From positions 80,100 through 144,099 of the forward strand of contig DUBC01000008.1 in assembly GCA_012960505.1 (NCBI GenBank): a stretch of DNA of 64,000 nucleotides, in the 5' to 3' direction. The notes under the pieces were generated by a model that was not told the DNA's origin, made no database searches, and saw only the letters and a program-made list of their open reading frames with translations. The DNA is from Verrucomicrobiales bacterium (GTDB lineage: Bacteria > Verrucomicrobiota > Verrucomicrobiia > Verrucomicrobiales > DEV007). Shown one piece after another: positions 1-10,323 of the stretch. Every line of letters begins with the position of its first letter. Position 1 is the first letter of the stretch. Made by a program: the position numbers and the translations under genes.

Positions 1-2
1 AT

Positions 3-1091
3 GTATCTCAAGAATTTAAAGTCCATTACGAGAATGAATCAATGAAAGCAGATTTAGGTTTTTATTTTTTAGATGGAGACATAGATGAATCACTTAATCA
101 GAACCTCCCCTTTAACGATTTTGAAAATAAGACATTTAATGACAACTCATTTAGAAATCTTGCTTTTTATGGAGAAACCAGTTTTCAAATCCTTCCAAGA
201 TTGTCTCTTTTTGGGGGGTTCCGCTACGATCATGATGAATTAAAGTTCTCAAATACATTCAAAGAGGTCAATGAACAGGGATTATTAAACAGTAAAAAAA
301 TATCAGCTTCATTCTCCGATGATGCAATCCTACCGAAGGTAGGCATAGCTTATGAATTAGATGCGAATAACACCCTCGGGCTCAAGGCCCAGAAATCATA
401 TCGTCCGGGATCCATTGCCTATGATCGATTTAATGATCTGAAATATGAATACGAATCTGAGAAGGCTTGGAATTATGAGCTGTCTTTAAATGGATTCACT
501 AAAAATAAAAAAGTAAAATATTCTGCAAACCTATTTTATCTCGATTGGCAGGACCAACAGGTCAGTATCGCTCAAATCCCTGGTGACATCAGCACGGCTC
601 TAATTACCAATGCAGAAAAATCTCAGATATATGGCGGAGAATTAGAAATCCAAGCTGCTCCAACAAAAAGACTATCTCTGTTCGCTTCTCTGGGTGTAGC
701 GGTCACTGAATTTGAGGACTTTCAATTCACGCAGTTCCGTTCAATTTTAGACTTTTCTGGAGAAAAGTTTCCTCATTCACCAGATTACACAGCGGCTGTC
801 GGAATAGATTATCAATTCGATAATGGATTCTTCTTTGGCGCTGACATGAAATATACGAGTTCTGCAATATCACGTTCTGTTTTTGAAGGACTAGTAAAGG
901 ATGAACTCCCTGGATATACTGTAGCAAATTTACGTGCAGGATATAGAAAAGATAATTGGAGTATCATAGCATTTATCAGTAATGTTACAGACGAGAAATA
1001 TTTCCTTTATCGATACGATACCCCAAAGCTGCAAGTGGGAACACTAGGGCTTGAGAGATTCTGCGGATTGAGAGTCTCTTATACATTCTAG
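3..1091 (+). CDS. TonB-dependent outer-membrane receptor, C-terminal part (5' end outside window)
   Basis: The reading frame is open from base 3, with no stop between the window edge and the first internal ATG at 42, so the gene is truncated by the window, not by mutation. The visible ~362 residues alternate aromatic-rich beta strands with polar loops and end in SYTF with a terminal Phe, as outer-membrane barrels do. Near the end it has the receptor-barrel pattern YTVANLRAGYR...SNVTDEKYFLYR. In the family, such proteins import siderophores, vitamins or oligosaccharides using TonB energy. The N-terminal plug is not visible, so the substrate cannot be told. The LPMO just downstream (convergent) suggests a glycan or a metal, but that is inference. 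A TonB/ExbBD set lies at 48355-50246. Confidence 0.85.
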   Translation, partial: VSQEFKVHYENESMKADLGFYFLDGDIDESLNQNLPFNDFENKTFNDNSFRNLAFYGETSFQILPRLSLFGGFRYDHDELKFSNTFKEVNEQGLLNSKKISASFSDDAILPKVGIAYELDANNTLGLKAQKSYRPGSIAYDRFNDLKYEYESEKAWNYELSLNGFTKNKKVKYSANLFYLDWQDQQVSIAQIPGDISTALITNAEKSQIYGGELEIQAAPTKRLSLFASLGVAVTEFEDFQFTQFRSILDFSGEKFPHSPDYTAAVGIDYQFDNGFFFGADMKYTSSAISRSVFEGLVKDELPGYTVANLRAGYRKDNWSIIAFISNVTDEKYFLYRYDTPKLQVGTLGLERFCGLRVSYTF

Positions 1092-1128
1092 CTCATCAAC
1101 AACGAGATTAGATAACTTCTAAGGCTTT

Positions 1129-1146
1129 CATAATCCGAGCATTATG
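1129..1146. terminator. Weak hairpin between convergent receptor and LPMO genes
   Basis: A 6-bp perfect inverted repeat (CATAAT / ATTATG, 6-nt loop CCGAGC) lies in the 105-bp gap between two convergent genes. The stem is short and AT-rich with no clear T-run beside it, so its role as a terminator is only suggested by location. Confidence 0.25.
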
Positions 1147-1196
1147 GAAATCTGAATCCCAAAAAAATGAGTCTTGGTGAAAAAAATCAGACTAGA

Positions 1197-2447
1197 TCAC
1201 TTCTGATTAACACGGTAAAAACCATTTTTCCCAACTACTGAGAACTGGCGTTTAATAATATCACCATTCCCATCGATTCCAGATTCTATAGTTTCCCAAT
1301 GATTCAAATCAGAAGATGATTGGATTGCATAGGAACTCCCAACCTTGGTCGGAAAACTTAAGTTAAATTGATCGATGACTCCGGAAGGCATTAGCGTAGC
1401 ACTAATATTAATTTCAAATAGTTGATGCTGCTCTTCATGTGAATGCGTTTGAAGAGAAACTCCGTTAAGAATAAGATGTGAAGGAAAAATAGATTTCAGG
1501 TTCCCTGGCATTGCAGAGAATCCAAATTTAACCGAACCCCCAACAGGAATTGATTGATTCCATCCAGAGTGGCGTACTGTGTAGCGATTACCCTCGCGTT
1601 TAATCAGTTCCGCATTCCAAAAAGATGAGATGTCCTGTTCAATTTCAAACTCCAACTCCCAAGAATTGATCGGATAATCTCCGAGATTAGTAATTTCGGC
1701 TTCACCGGTAAATCCAGAATTCCAGTCATTTTGAATAGAGAAATCGACTTCAGCCCTAATGTCCTTGATGTCTGGTATGTTATCTATACCACCGACACCG
1801 TTACCCGGATTACCGATACCCTTACCGTCACCAAAATCAATGTCACTTGTAGAAAAGAAAGCTTCCCCGGCAGGATCAATCCTCTGCCATATAACATAAA
1901 GAATATGATGTCCAATACGGTTCGGAAAATCAACTGTGAAACGATAGTAATGACCATCACGAATCACACGATTTGTACCCGAAAGGAGCTCAAGATCATC
2001 CCATTTCAAAGGTTGATCAGGTGTCCAGTTCACTCTGGTAATGAAGGCTAAAAAATAACTAGGATCGTGTGGAACCCACGCATCAAATATTACAGGATAA
2101 GGGCCCGGATTTACCGAAGTCGTAGGCCAATCGGATCGAACAATGTCCAGACCAGAATATTTTTGACGACCAGCTCCTGCAAGTTGATTGTCCGGAATAA
2201 TGGATCGATAAGGTTCAATGCTCTCAGGGTCATATCTAGGAACGAGTTGGCTCACTTCATGCCAATCATAAAATGCCTGCGTTCCAGCAGTTTCTATAGC
2301 AGCTGCTGATGCCGCATTTTTGGGGGACTCGGGATTTTCTTGAAAAATAAGATAAGAGCGACTGACCGGATCACCTGCTGATCCATGACTAAATACATTT
2401 GTTATGAATAATATATATGTTGGAAGGATGATGATGAAAAAATTCAC
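1197..2447 (-). CDS. AA10-type lytic polysaccharide monooxygenase with CBM2
   Basis: A secreted copper oxidase that would cleave crystalline chitin or cellulose. A 20-residue hydrophobic signal (GTG start; in-frame TAA four codons upstream, so little choice) ends in NVFS and would expose His21 as the mature N-terminus. His127, in the segment WVPHDPSYF, fits the second histidine-brace ligand. Phe205, in EAFFSTSDIDF, matches the axial position of AA10 enzymes. The catalytic domain covers about residues 21-205, followed by a Gly/Pro linker and a CBM2-like beta sandwich (about 232-330) with conserved Trp residues. The last ~60 residues are a verrucomicrobial C-terminal domain (YAIQSSSDLNHWETI ... 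FYRV). The signal peptide lacks basic N-terminal residues, which is unusual. Chitin versus cellulose specificity cannot be read by eye. Confidence 0.87.
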   Translation of the reverse strand: MNFFIIILPTYILFITNVFSHGSAGDPVSRSYLIFQENPESPKNAASAAAIETAGTQAFYDWHEVSQLVPRYDPESIEPYRSIIPDNQLAGAGRQKYSGLDIVRSDWPTTSVNPGPYPVIFDAWVPHDPSYFLAFITRVNWTPDQPLKWDDLELLSGTNRVIRDGHYYRFTVDFPNRIGHHILYVIWQRIDPAGEAFFSTSDIDFGDGKGIGNPGNGVGGIDNIPDIKDIRAEVDFSIQNDWNSGFTGEAEITNLGDYPINSWELEFEIEQDISSFWNAELIKREGNRYTVRHSGWNQSIPVGGSVKFGFSAMPGNLKSIFPSHLILNGVSLQTHSHEEQHQLFEINISATLMPSGVIDQFNLSFPTKVGSSYAIQSSSDLNHWETIESGIDGNGDIIKRQFSVVGKNGFYRVNQK

Positions 2448-2542
2448 CTGTAGACATTAGCACCGCTCTGTACCCAAGCACAAGAGCAAGCTAGAATAAA
2501 ACTAGGGATGGAAATAAATGAACTATAATAACAAAATTTAAT

Positions 2543-5377
2543 TCACTCGCCCAATACAACTTTAATTAATTCGGCATCCCCCTGATTTAATTTTAATTTA
2601 AAAATGGACTTACCTCGATCATTCATTAGGCGCCCTTCTACCCACTTCCTATTCTTTTTATTCATATGTTGAATAGATTTTACTTTATCAGTGAAATTTA
2701 AAATGACTTCATGATTAGAACCAATGTCACGATTCCCCAATACAATAAACCGTTCATCTTTAGAGCCCTCAAAAACCCCCATAACAATATGCTCTCCTTT
2801 GGGGTTCACCCAATAATCAGCTGGAGCCTTTACTGTACTCGTTGGCAAAGGGTCCGTATGATAAACAGCTAATGATCTAGCATCAGTTAAACTCGGGCTG
2901 AATGAGGCGATGGTATTATTTATACCAGACACCTCTTTTCCTATATCTGATAATGGAGGAGGCTCAGTTTCAACAACTTTGTGAATATCAAACATGGTCC
3001 ATCCTACCCACCACTTAAATGCCTTGATCCCATAAGCAAGACTCATTGAGACAGTTTGCCTCATTTTAACAACATTATCTCCATGCACATGAACAAACCT
3101 GAAAACAGGTATACCACCAGCCGCAATAGACATGCGTCTATAATATTCAAGAAAATGAAAGTGTAGATGCGCCTGTCTCTGCCAATGATAATCGTAATAT
3201 TCAAGCATTCTTGGACGAACTGCATCGAGAAAAAATTCTATCCCTCCATACTGAGAATAGGTAGTAAACTCGGTAGGATGAAAAGGGTCTATAGATTCAT
3301 ATTTTTGTCGAATTGTACCAAAATAAGGGAAACTTGATGGTTTTCTGCGGTCACTCATGTAATAGGAAATTACCGTCTTCTCGTCCTTCAAGGCATGAGC
3401 TGACCAAGGAGTAACACCATGCATCAACATATAAATCCCTGCTTCCTTAGATTTTTCAAAATCTGCTAAACTCCCCTCTAACCCGTTAAAGTTAGCTCTT
3501 TTCATCGTAACAAAAAGATTATCTAATCCTACGCGAGGCCCTACCCAGCTAGGAGAAAGAAATGAAATCATTGCAGGCATTTTGAATGGACCAGGCAAAG
3601 CCTCTCTAACTTTTTTTGCATAAGGTCCTAGACCAAAGACCTCACTAGTTCTCTGCTTTGGATAGACTTCCAATCGTTTGATTTCTCGGTCACGGTATAC
3701 CACATCTACGCCTAACCCTGTCACCGTATCAATCCTGAAAGAAATGTCCTGATCAATCGGCCAACCAGGGAGAATGCAAACACGCTTCCCTGTCGCCTCA
3801 ATGAGCATTGGACGCAATGAATCAACTAAAGCATCGACTCCATTCTTTTTCGGTGGTAATTGAGAAAAATCAGAGCCCCAAAATTGAAGGGACCCTAAGC
3901 TCTTATCATCAAGTTCTAGTGATGATTTGACTGCCTTAAGTGCATTCTCAATGGCCTGTCCGGATCTTTCTTCTGACCAATACAAAATCTCGCCCTCTGG
4001 AATCTCAATTTCTTTGATAACTTCAGGATTAAGAGAATGAGGCCCCCTTCCACTACATGCACTCAAATAACGTCTTAGTACAAGTGTTCTAGAAATTTCA
4101 AAACCATTCTCAATGTCACTAAGAAAAATACTTCCTCTATTCCAAAATTTATTCCATGCCTCCACCTGAGCACTTACGGCACCATTGACATCGACTTTAG
4201 AAACGGATCCAATTAACTTATCTAACTGCTCATTTTCCTGAGCCCTAATCAAATGAATCTGCAAATCAAAAGCAACTTTTGAATCAATGGCTTGAAGTTG
4301 GTTGTCCTTAGTTTCCATTCCATCGCAAAGAACAATGAGTGCATCTCTCCCATTAGTTTTAGCTATTTGTTTGTTTTTCTCTAAAGATAAAACTTTCCCT
4401 TCATTGTCATCAAAAAGCACCTTTAAAGGAACCGGACTCTTACTACGAAATTGCAAATGCAAAATGTCCCGCTTTGCATCCACAAAAAATGAATAAGAAG
4501 GGTTTTCTTTCTGCCTAATATTTTTCACCACCACCTCACCATATTTAAAGCGTAACATCTGACGAAAAGATTCAGGTGACGTGTTAAGACCCGGATCAAA
4601 TTGAAAACGCAAAGTTCCAATCCTCTTGGCAGAACTATCCAATTTCGAATAACGAGCTAATGAAACAAGAACGCTCCCTGCTTTCTCAGTCCAAACGTTA
4701 GCGAGCAATGACCCGTTACCCATAGGCATTGCTTCTTCTCCGCTAGAAGGCTTAGTCCATGTGAGGTTTGCCGCAGAAATAGGATCCGGCCCCTGACTAA
4801 TAGTAGGTGGATTTTCCGGAGCCAATTTAATGAGTTCTGAATCACTTAGTTTTTTATCAACAAGAAGAACTTCGGTCGCTCCTGGATTAGGGCCACCATG
4901 CGAATTAAAAAAACGTAAGGTAAGCTTCTTTACTTTTTGCCTATTAAAAGCGACACGCTGTCCTCCATGCATTTTTTTAAAGGCCCCCTTTGCAACTGGA
5001 ACTTCATTATCATTAATAATAATTACGTAATCCTTAAAACATTCATCCAATAACCAAGCAGTTCTTCCAAAATAAATAAGTTCCTGCAAAAAGACTGGCT
5101 CCTCCCATTCAAATACAAGATCTCCTTTATCGCCAGCCGTCTCACCATTAACAGCCCATGACTTGGCACCTTTATCAGAAGGAAAAAATTCAAAGTGCTG
5201 ACATAAAGCGGGAGCAATTCTACCATCAGCAACAGAAGAAGCCTTCAATCTCTGCTCCGTAAGTTCTGATGAAGCTGTGATTTTGGCCTGACTTGCTAGA
5301 TTTTTATATTCAATTACATCGGCCGGACAAATTCCATTCAAGAAATAGAAAGCGAATAAAATAAAAGGAAATTTCAT
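2543..5377 (-). CDS. Large secreted glycoside-hydrolase-like protein with discoidin-like and DUF5703-like regions
   Basis: The 944-residue protein starts with a signal peptide (MKFPFILFAFYFLNG...). Residues ~25-175 look like an F5/8-type C (discoidin) sugar-binding domain. Residues ~200-420 resemble the N-terminal beta-sandwich of GH95/DUF5703 proteins (LTWTKPSSGEEAMPMGNGSL). The C-terminal half (~590-850) reads like a TIM-barrel hydrolase, with aromatic- and His-rich loops (HLHFHFLEYYRR, KAFKWWVGWTMFD), then a beta-sandwich tail. In related families such proteins act on plant or algal polysaccharides. I cannot assign catalytic acids with confidence, so the enzyme class is inference. It is 95 bp upstream of the LPMO on the same strand and divergent from the cytochrome-like gene. 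Confidence 0.7.
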   Translation of the reverse strand: MKFPFILFAFYFLNGICPADVIEYKNLASQAKITASSELTEQRLKASSVADGRIAPALCQHFEFFPSDKGAKSWAVNGETAGDKGDLVFEWEEPVFLQELIYFGRTAWLLDECFKDYVIIINDNEVPVAKGAFKKMHGGQRVAFNRQKVKKLTLRFFNSHGGPNPGATEVLLVDKKLSDSELIKLAPENPPTISQGPDPISAANLTWTKPSSGEEAMPMGNGSLLANVWTEKAGSVLVSLARYSKLDSSAKRIGTLRFQFDPGLNTSPESFRQMLRFKYGEVVVKNIRQKENPSYSFFVDAKRDILHLQFRSKSPVPLKVLFDDNEGKVLSLEKNKQIAKTNGRDALIVLCDGMETKDNQLQAIDSKVAFDLQIHLIRAQENEQLDKLIGSVSKVDVNGAVSAQVEAWNKFWNRGSIFLSDIENGFEISRTLVLRRYLSACSGRGPHSLNPEVIKEIEIPEGEILYWSEERSGQAIENALKAVKSSLELDDKSLGSLQFWGSDFSQLPPKKNGVDALVDSLRPMLIEATGKRVCILPGWPIDQDISFRIDTVTGLGVDVVYRDREIKRLEVYPKQRTSEVFGLGPYAKKVREALPGPFKMPAMISFLSPSWVGPRVGLDNLFVTMKRANFNGLEGSLADFEKSKEAGIYMLMHGVTPWSAHALKDEKTVISYYMSDRRKPSSFPYFGTIRQKYESIDPFHPTEFTTYSQYGGIEFFLDAVRPRMLEYYDYHWQRQAHLHFHFLEYYRRMSIAAGGIPVFRFVHVHGDNVVKMRQTVSMSLAYGIKAFKWWVGWTMFDIHKVVETEPPPLSDIGKEVSGINNTIASFSPSLTDARSLAVYHTDPLPTSTVKAPADYWVNPKGEHIVMGVFEGSKDERFIVLGNRDIGSNHEVILNFTDKVKSIQHMNKKNRKWVEGRLMNDRGKSIFKLKLNQGDAELIKVVLGE

Positions 5378-5569
5378 AAGACGAGATTAAAGAAGAAAAC
5401 AAAAAAATGAAAGCCTCCGTATTATCTTCAAAAAGTGAAAGAACGATATTATTCTAGAGCATATTTAAAAGTTTAATCGTGTTTCCTTACAATAATACTA
5501 CCAAGTGTTCCTTTAGCGTTGTATTATCGGACATGGCAGAAACAAGATATATTTTTGAAGTCTGTGAAT

Positions 5570-8557
5570 ATGATGACTTCCCGATTAACAATTTTACTTG
5601 TCGCTATAAGCTTCGACCTAAGTAAAGCCGAAGAGATCAAATTTAATAGGAATATTCGTCCGATCCTCTCTGATAATTGTTTCTCTTGCCACGGCCCAAA
5701 TTCTAAAGATGCAAAAGGAGGATTGCAGCTTCACTCCAAATCCACAGCAACCGCTCCATTAGGAAAAACTAAAAATCGCCGTGCCATTGCACCTGGAAAC
5801 AAAGAAGCCAGCGAGATGTGGACAAGGATCAATGCGCTTGACCCAGAAGATCGCATGCCTCCTATAAAATCAAACCATGCCCTAAGCAAAAACCAAATCA
5901 AGGTCATTGGGCAATGGATTGATGAGGGAGCAAAATATCAAGAACACTGGTCATTCCAAAGCCCAGATCCACCCGTAGGAACAATTGATCAGTTCATCAG
6001 AGCTGAACTAAAAAGAAATGGACTTAATCCATCAAAGATTGCAAATAAAACAACGCTAATTCGCCGATTAACACAGGATCTGACAGGCCTACCACCATCG
6101 TTAGAAGAAATTAAAAACTTCACTTCCGATACAGAATCTACCACTTATGAAAAGGAAGTTGACCGCCTATTGAGTACCCGAGCTGCGGCTGAACGGCTAA
6201 CGGTAAACTGGATGGATGGAGCTCGTTACGCTGACACTAACGGGTACTCCATTGATGATCACAGAGATATGTGGATCTGGCGAGATTGGGTCATTCATGC
6301 ATTTCTTGAAAATATGCCATTCAACCAATTTACATTAGAACAAATTGCCGGTGATCTAATACCGAAAGCAACTGAACAGCAAAAAGTCGCCACCGGTTTT
6401 CTTAGAAATAGCATGAATACTCATGAGGGTGGAACAATTGCCGAGGAATACCGTGTCACGTATACAGCTGACAAAGTTGATACTGTATCCACTGTTTTTA
6501 TGGGACTCACAATGAAATGCGCACAGTGCCATGATCATAAGTACGACCCAATAACTCAGGAAGAATATTATAAATTCTTCGCATTCTTTAATACTTCAAG
6601 TGAACCAGGGAACGGATCAACTAATTCTAACACAGCACCGATCATTGAAGCGAATTCATTGATTTGTTCCCCTGAAAGAGTAAAACGCGATGCGGGATTT
6701 AGACTCACTGAGTTAGAAAACATGAGAATCAGACCAGAGCCAAGAATGGTTACAATGAGAGATGCATGGGAAAAGAAAACTCTGAAGAATCTAACGCCTC
6801 CTAAGTTGGATGAAAAATCAAAGAATATGCCAACTTTCCCGGAAAATACAGCTCATTGGATTTGGAACGCACTCAATCAAATGTCAGAAAATGTTGAATT
6901 TAAAAAAGAATTCAAACTGAAGGAATTACCTGAAGAGGCACAAGTTTGGTTCACTTGCGATAATGAATGCTCCGTCAAAATAAATAACACATTAGTTGGA
7001 TCAAATAGTGACTGGACTAAGCCTAAAAAAATACAAATCACTGGTCTTATCAAAGGATCGAACGTCATATCAGTTAACGCAATGAATGAAAAAAACAGTC
7101 CAGCGGGACTAATCTTAAGCGTAGCCATACGCTTATCCAAAGATAAAGTCATTCACCTAGTAACTGATTCCACTTGGGATACTCGAGAAACGAAAAATAA
7201 TAATAAACAGGATTGGTCTAAGGCAGTTGAAATAGCAAAATATGGAGACAATCCATGGGGAAATTTGGAAACGAAAAAAGAGAAGAAAAGTAACAATTCT
7301 CTTTTTCTTGCACTCAAAGCTGATGCCCAGGAACGCTCCAAAGATCAATGGAAAACGATCAACGATGCCTTTGCTACTGAGTCTGGTCCCTTCAAAATCT
7401 ATCAGAACCAACTTAACCTCGAAGAGAAAGCCATTCGCAAATCCGCAGACACGGGACGATCAACCGTCATGGTCATGAATTATAAGCCCCGGAAAACTCA
7501 CATATTAATTCGTGGAGCGTATGATCAGCATGGAAAAGAAGTGCAATCCGGAGGTCCGGCGACACTTCCACCTCTTAATGGTCAGAACAACAGTGCAAAA
7601 ACAAGACTCGATCTCGCTAAATGGCTCATTAATCCTTCCCACCCTCTAACAGCCAGAGTCATTGTGAACAGATACTGGCAAATGATTTTTGGTACTGGAT
7701 TAGTTAAAACTTCCGAAGACTTCGGAACTCAGGGCGAATATCCTTCTCACCCTAAACTACTTGATCGACTCGCCAATGATTTCATTAAAAACGGATGGAA
7801 CTTAAGAAAACTTATTAAACGAATCGTTATGTCTGAAACCTACAGACAAGAATCCGTGATCACTCCTAAAATGATGGAAAAAGATCCATACAATAAATTG
7901 TTGGCACGTGCGCCACGGTTCAGATTAGATGCAGAATTTGTAAGAGATAGTGCTCTTGCTGCTGGAGGTTTATTAAATAGAGAAATCGGTGGACCCAGTG
8001 TTTATCCTTATCAACCAGACGGTCTCTGGTCCGAAATCAGTCATTATGGTTATCCCGCAGGATTTACTTCTCAAAAATATTTACCAGGAACCGGAAGGTC
8101 CAACTACAGGCGAAGCATGTACACGGTATGGAAACGGACCTCTCCTCCCCCAACGATGGTCATTTTTGATGCCCCTAACAGGGAAATATGTAATGTCCGT
8201 AGGCTCCAAACAAATACTCCTCTACAAGCGCTCGTCTTACAAAATGACCCTCAATATCTGGAAGCAGCAAGATCACTAGGGGGAATCATGGCCTCAACAA
8301 AAACAATGGCAAAAGGTATAGAAATAGGATTCTTACGAGTAATCGGAAGAAAGCCCAACTCTATAGAACTACGAATATTAATCTCTTCATTTAACGAATA
8401 TAGAGATTCCTATTTTAACCGGCAGAATGATGCGAAATCATTAATTCAAATTGGCGAATCAAAATCTAAAATAAAAGACAAAATCGAAGAACAAGCTGCT
8501 TGGACTCTCATTGCAAGCACATTGCTAAACATGGACGAATTCGTTACGAGACAATGA
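5570..8557 (+). CDS. PSCyt1/DUF1549/DUF1553 protein (Planctomycete-type cytochrome c domain)
   Basis: I place the start at ATG 5570 (or 5573), which gives a signal peptide [15 protein letters not shown]...KA; a TTG at 5519 would add 17 unlikely residues. The 995-residue protein has a heme-binding CFSCH at residues 37-41 in the PSCyt1 domain and a second [11 protein letters not shown] motif closing the DUF1549 domain. DUF1553 fills the C-terminal third ([27 protein letters not shown]). About residues 430-600 are an extra beta-sandwich, like the galactose-binding insert of some glycosidases (HWIWNALNQ ... [14 protein letters not shown]). The family abounds in Planctomycetota and Verrucomicrobiota and is thought to act in sulfated-glycan or carbohydrate use, but its reaction is unproven. 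The stop overlaps the DUF1501 start (ATGA), so the two are co-translated. Confidence 0.85.
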   Translation: MMTSRLTILLVAISFDLSKAEEIKFNRNIRPILSDNCFSCHGPNSKDAKGGLQLHSKSTATAPLGKTKNRRAIAPGNKEASEMWTRINALDPEDRMPPIKSNHALSKNQIKVIGQWIDEGAKYQEHWSFQSPDPPVGTIDQFIRAELKRNGLNPSKIANKTTLIRRLTQDLTGLPPSLEEIKNFTSDTESTTYEKEVDRLLSTRAAAERLTVNWMDGARYADTNGYSIDDHRDMWIWRDWVIHAFLENMPFNQFTLEQIAGDLIPKATEQQKVATGFLRNSMNTHEGGTIAEEYRVTYTADKVDTVSTVFMGLTMKCAQCHDHKYDPITQEEYYKFFAFFNTSSEPGNGSTNSNTAPIIEANSLICSPERVKRDAGFRLTELENMRIRPEPRMVTMRDAWEKKTLKNLTPPKLDEKSKNMPTFPENTAHWIWNALNQMSENVEFKKEFKLKELPEEAQVWFTCDNECSVKINNTLVGSNSDWTKPKKIQITGLIKGSNVISVNAMNEKNSPAGLILSVAIRLSKDKVIHLVTDSTWDTRETKNNNKQDWSKAVEIAKYGDNPWGNLETKKEKKSNNSLFLALKADAQERSKDQWKTINDAFATESGPFKIYQNQLNLEEKAIRKSADTGRSTVMVMNYKPRKTHILIRGAYDQHGKEVQSGGPATLPPLNGQNNSAKTRLDLAKWLINPSHPLTARVIVNRYWQMIFGTGLVKTSEDFGTQGEYPSHPKLLDRLANDFIKNGWNLRKLIKRIVMSETYRQESVITPKMMEKDPYNKLLARAPRFRLDAEFVRDSALAAGGLLNREIGGPSVYPYQPDGLWSEISHYGYPAGFTSQKYLPGTGRSNYRRSMYTVWKRTSPPPTMVIFDAPNREICNVRRLQTNTPLQALVLQNDPQYLEAARSLGGIMASTKTMAKGIEIGFLRVIGRKPNSIELRILISSFNEYRDSYFNRQNDAKSLIQIGESKSKIKDKIEEQAAWTLIASTLLNMDEFVTRQ

Positions 8558-9987
8558 ATCAAGACTCCACCGCTATATTGAATCGCAAAGCATTCCTCGG
8601 ACAATCCGGCATTGCTCTGGGATCATTAGCGGTAAATTCTTTACTTAAAAATAATTCACTAGGAACAACAAATACTGGCATTTCGGACCTACCACACTTT
8701 TCTCCAAAAGCCAAAAGAGTCATTTATCTTTTCCAATCTGGAGGCCCTTCTCATATCGACTTGTTCGATCACTCCACTAAATTCAGTAAGCTTCATGGGA
8801 CAGAATTACCTGCAAGTGTAAGAGGAGGTCAACGTCTTACAGGGATGACTTCAGGACTTAAAAAACTCGTAGTTTGTGGACCAGTTTCACCAATGAAACG
8901 TAGAGGAAAATGTGGGACATGGATGAGCAACATGGTTCCTTACACAGGAAATATTGCGGACAAAATCACAGTCATTAATTCCATGCGTACGGAAGCAATA
9001 AATCACGATCCAGGCATTACACTCATTAATACTGGATCGCAGATTCCAGGTCGACCCAGTGTTGGATCATGGGCAAACTATGGACTTGGCAGTAGCAACG
9101 CCAACATGCCTGCATACATTGTATTAATTTCTCAAGGCAATGGCAAAAATCCAGGCCAACCAATATTTTCAAGACTATGGGGAAGCGGATTTCTACCGAG
9201 TCAACATCAAGGGGTCTTAATGCGTAGCGGTAAAAACCCACTACTTTACCTGAACGATCCTCCCGGCATAGATAGATCAATCCGTAGAAAAATGCTCGAT
9301 GATCTTGCTTCCCTGAACAAAGGAACATATTCCCGATTTTCTGATCCAGAAATTGAAACTCGGATCGCACAATATGAAATGGCTTTTCGCATGCAAACCG
9401 CTGCCCCTAAAATCGTTGATTTATCCGATGAACCGGAGAGTACATTTAAACTTTACGGTGAGAAGACACGAACTCCTGGCACTTATGCTTACAATTGTCT
9501 ACTTGCCAGACGGTTAGCGGAACAAGACGTTAGATTTATTCAACTTTTTCATAGAGGTTGGGATCAGCATGGAAGTCTAATCCCTCATTTGAGAGCACAA
9601 TGCAATGACACAGATCAGCCATCAGCTGCCTTAGTCCAGGACCTCGATCAAAGAGGATTACTTGATGATACTTTGGTGATCTGGGGAGGTGAGTTCGGGC
9701 GAACCGCTTATAGTCAGGGTGCTTTAAAAAACGGAAGAGACCATCATGGACGTTGCTTTAGTATTTGGATGGCAGGCGCGGGAATAAAACAAGGACATGT
9801 TCATGGAATGACTGATGATTATTGTTATAATGTACTAAAGGATCCCGTTCATACGAATGATATGAACGCTACTATTCTTCACTCCTTGGGTATTAATCAT
9901 GAAAAGTTTACTTTTAAATTTCAAGGGCTAAACGCAAGACTAACGGGCGTCGAAAAATCCCATGTGGTTCATGATATCTTGTCTTAA
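8554..9987 (+). CDS. DUF1501 family (sulfatase-like) exported protein
   Basis: The 477-residue protein starts at ATG 8554, sharing ATGA with the upstream stop; an upstream alternative at 8500 would lie inside the other gene. The N-terminus ([18 protein letters not shown]) is a Tat-like export signal with the usual twin-Arg reduced to Arg-Lys. Family motifs are visible: [13 protein letters not shown], the Gly- and His-rich [18 protein letters not shown] and [13 protein letters not shown]1501 proteins have an alkaline-phosphatase/sulfatase fold and almost always pair with DUF1549/DUF1553 partners, as here. No activity has been shown that I can name. Confidence is high for the family and low for the function. 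Confidence 0.88.
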   Translation: MNQDSTAILNRKAFLGQSGIALGSLAVNSLLKNNSLGTTNTGISDLPHFSPKAKRVIYLFQSGGPSHIDLFDHSTKFSKLHGTELPASVRGGQRLTGMTSGLKKLVVCGPVSPMKRRGKCGTWMSNMVPYTGNIADKITVINSMRTEAINHDPGITLINTGSQIPGRPSVGSWANYGLGSSNANMPAYIVLISQGNGKNPGQPIFSRLWGSGFLPSQHQGVLMRSGKNPLLYLNDPPGIDRSIRRKMLDDLASLNKGTYSRFSDPEIETRIAQYEMAFRMQTAAPKIVDLSDEPESTFKLYGEKTRTPGTYAYNCLLARRLAEQDVRFIQLFHRGWDQHGSLIPHLRAQCNDTDQPSAALVQDLDQRGLLDDTLVIWGGEFGRTAYSQGALKNGRDHHGRCFSIWMAGAGIKQGHVHGMTDDYCYNVLKDPVHTNDMNATILHSLGINHEKFTFKFQGLNARLTGVEKSHVVHDILS

Positions 9988-10020
9988 AATTTATCAAGTA
10001 TTCTAACATTCATTACTGCG

Positions 10021-10038
10021 TGCGAGGAAAAGCTCGCA
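10021..10038. terminator. Hairpin between convergent DUF1501 gene and small-membrane-protein gene
   Basis: A perfect 6-bp stem (TGCGAG / CTCGCA) with loop GAAAAG lies in the 57-bp gap between convergent genes. There is no strong T-run, so it is a weak terminator candidate. Confidence 0.35.
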
Positions 10039-10044
10039 TGGCCG

Positions 10045-10323
10045 CTACTTTACCACGGAAGCGTTTCTTTTTGATTGGATCAACTCAACTGTAAAACGAA
10101 TACTGTCATTCCAGCGATAACCCACGTCGGTGAGAACTCTAAGATGTGGTCTGGACTGTCTTTTATTTCCAAGAACTGAAATAGCACGAGATGGAATCAA
10201 GATTTTCCTGCCTATAAAATCTCTCAAGTTATCTACAGAATCACTAACTTCATAGAGAAGCAGCTTAACTAATGACGGGACTAATAAGATTAAAATGATA
10301 ACAATTAAGTAGTATTTTTTTAT
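10045..10323 (-). CDS. Small single-pass membrane protein of unknown function (non-canonical ATA start)
   Basis: An open frame on the minus strand encodes ~92 residues: a short basic start (KKYY), one strong transmembrane stretch (LIVIILILLVPSLVKLLL), then a soluble tail containing RVLTDVGYRWNDSIRF. No ATG, GTG or TTG lies upstream of the membrane segment. The first canonical start, TTG at 10227, would delete the helix. An ATA codon at 10323-10321 overlaps the stop of the upstream hydrolase as TAATA, six bases after a GAGGAG ribosome-binding sequence. The previous junction in this operon is a TAATG overlap, so ATA probably stands where ATG would be expected (real ATA start, mutation or sequencing error). 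I do not recognise the family. Coding status is likely but not certain. Confidence 0.55.
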   Translation of the reverse strand: MKKYYLIVIILILLVPSLVKLLLYEVSDSVDNLRDFIGRKILIPSRAISVLGNKRQSRPHLRVLTDVGYRWNDSIRFTVELIQSKRNASVVK

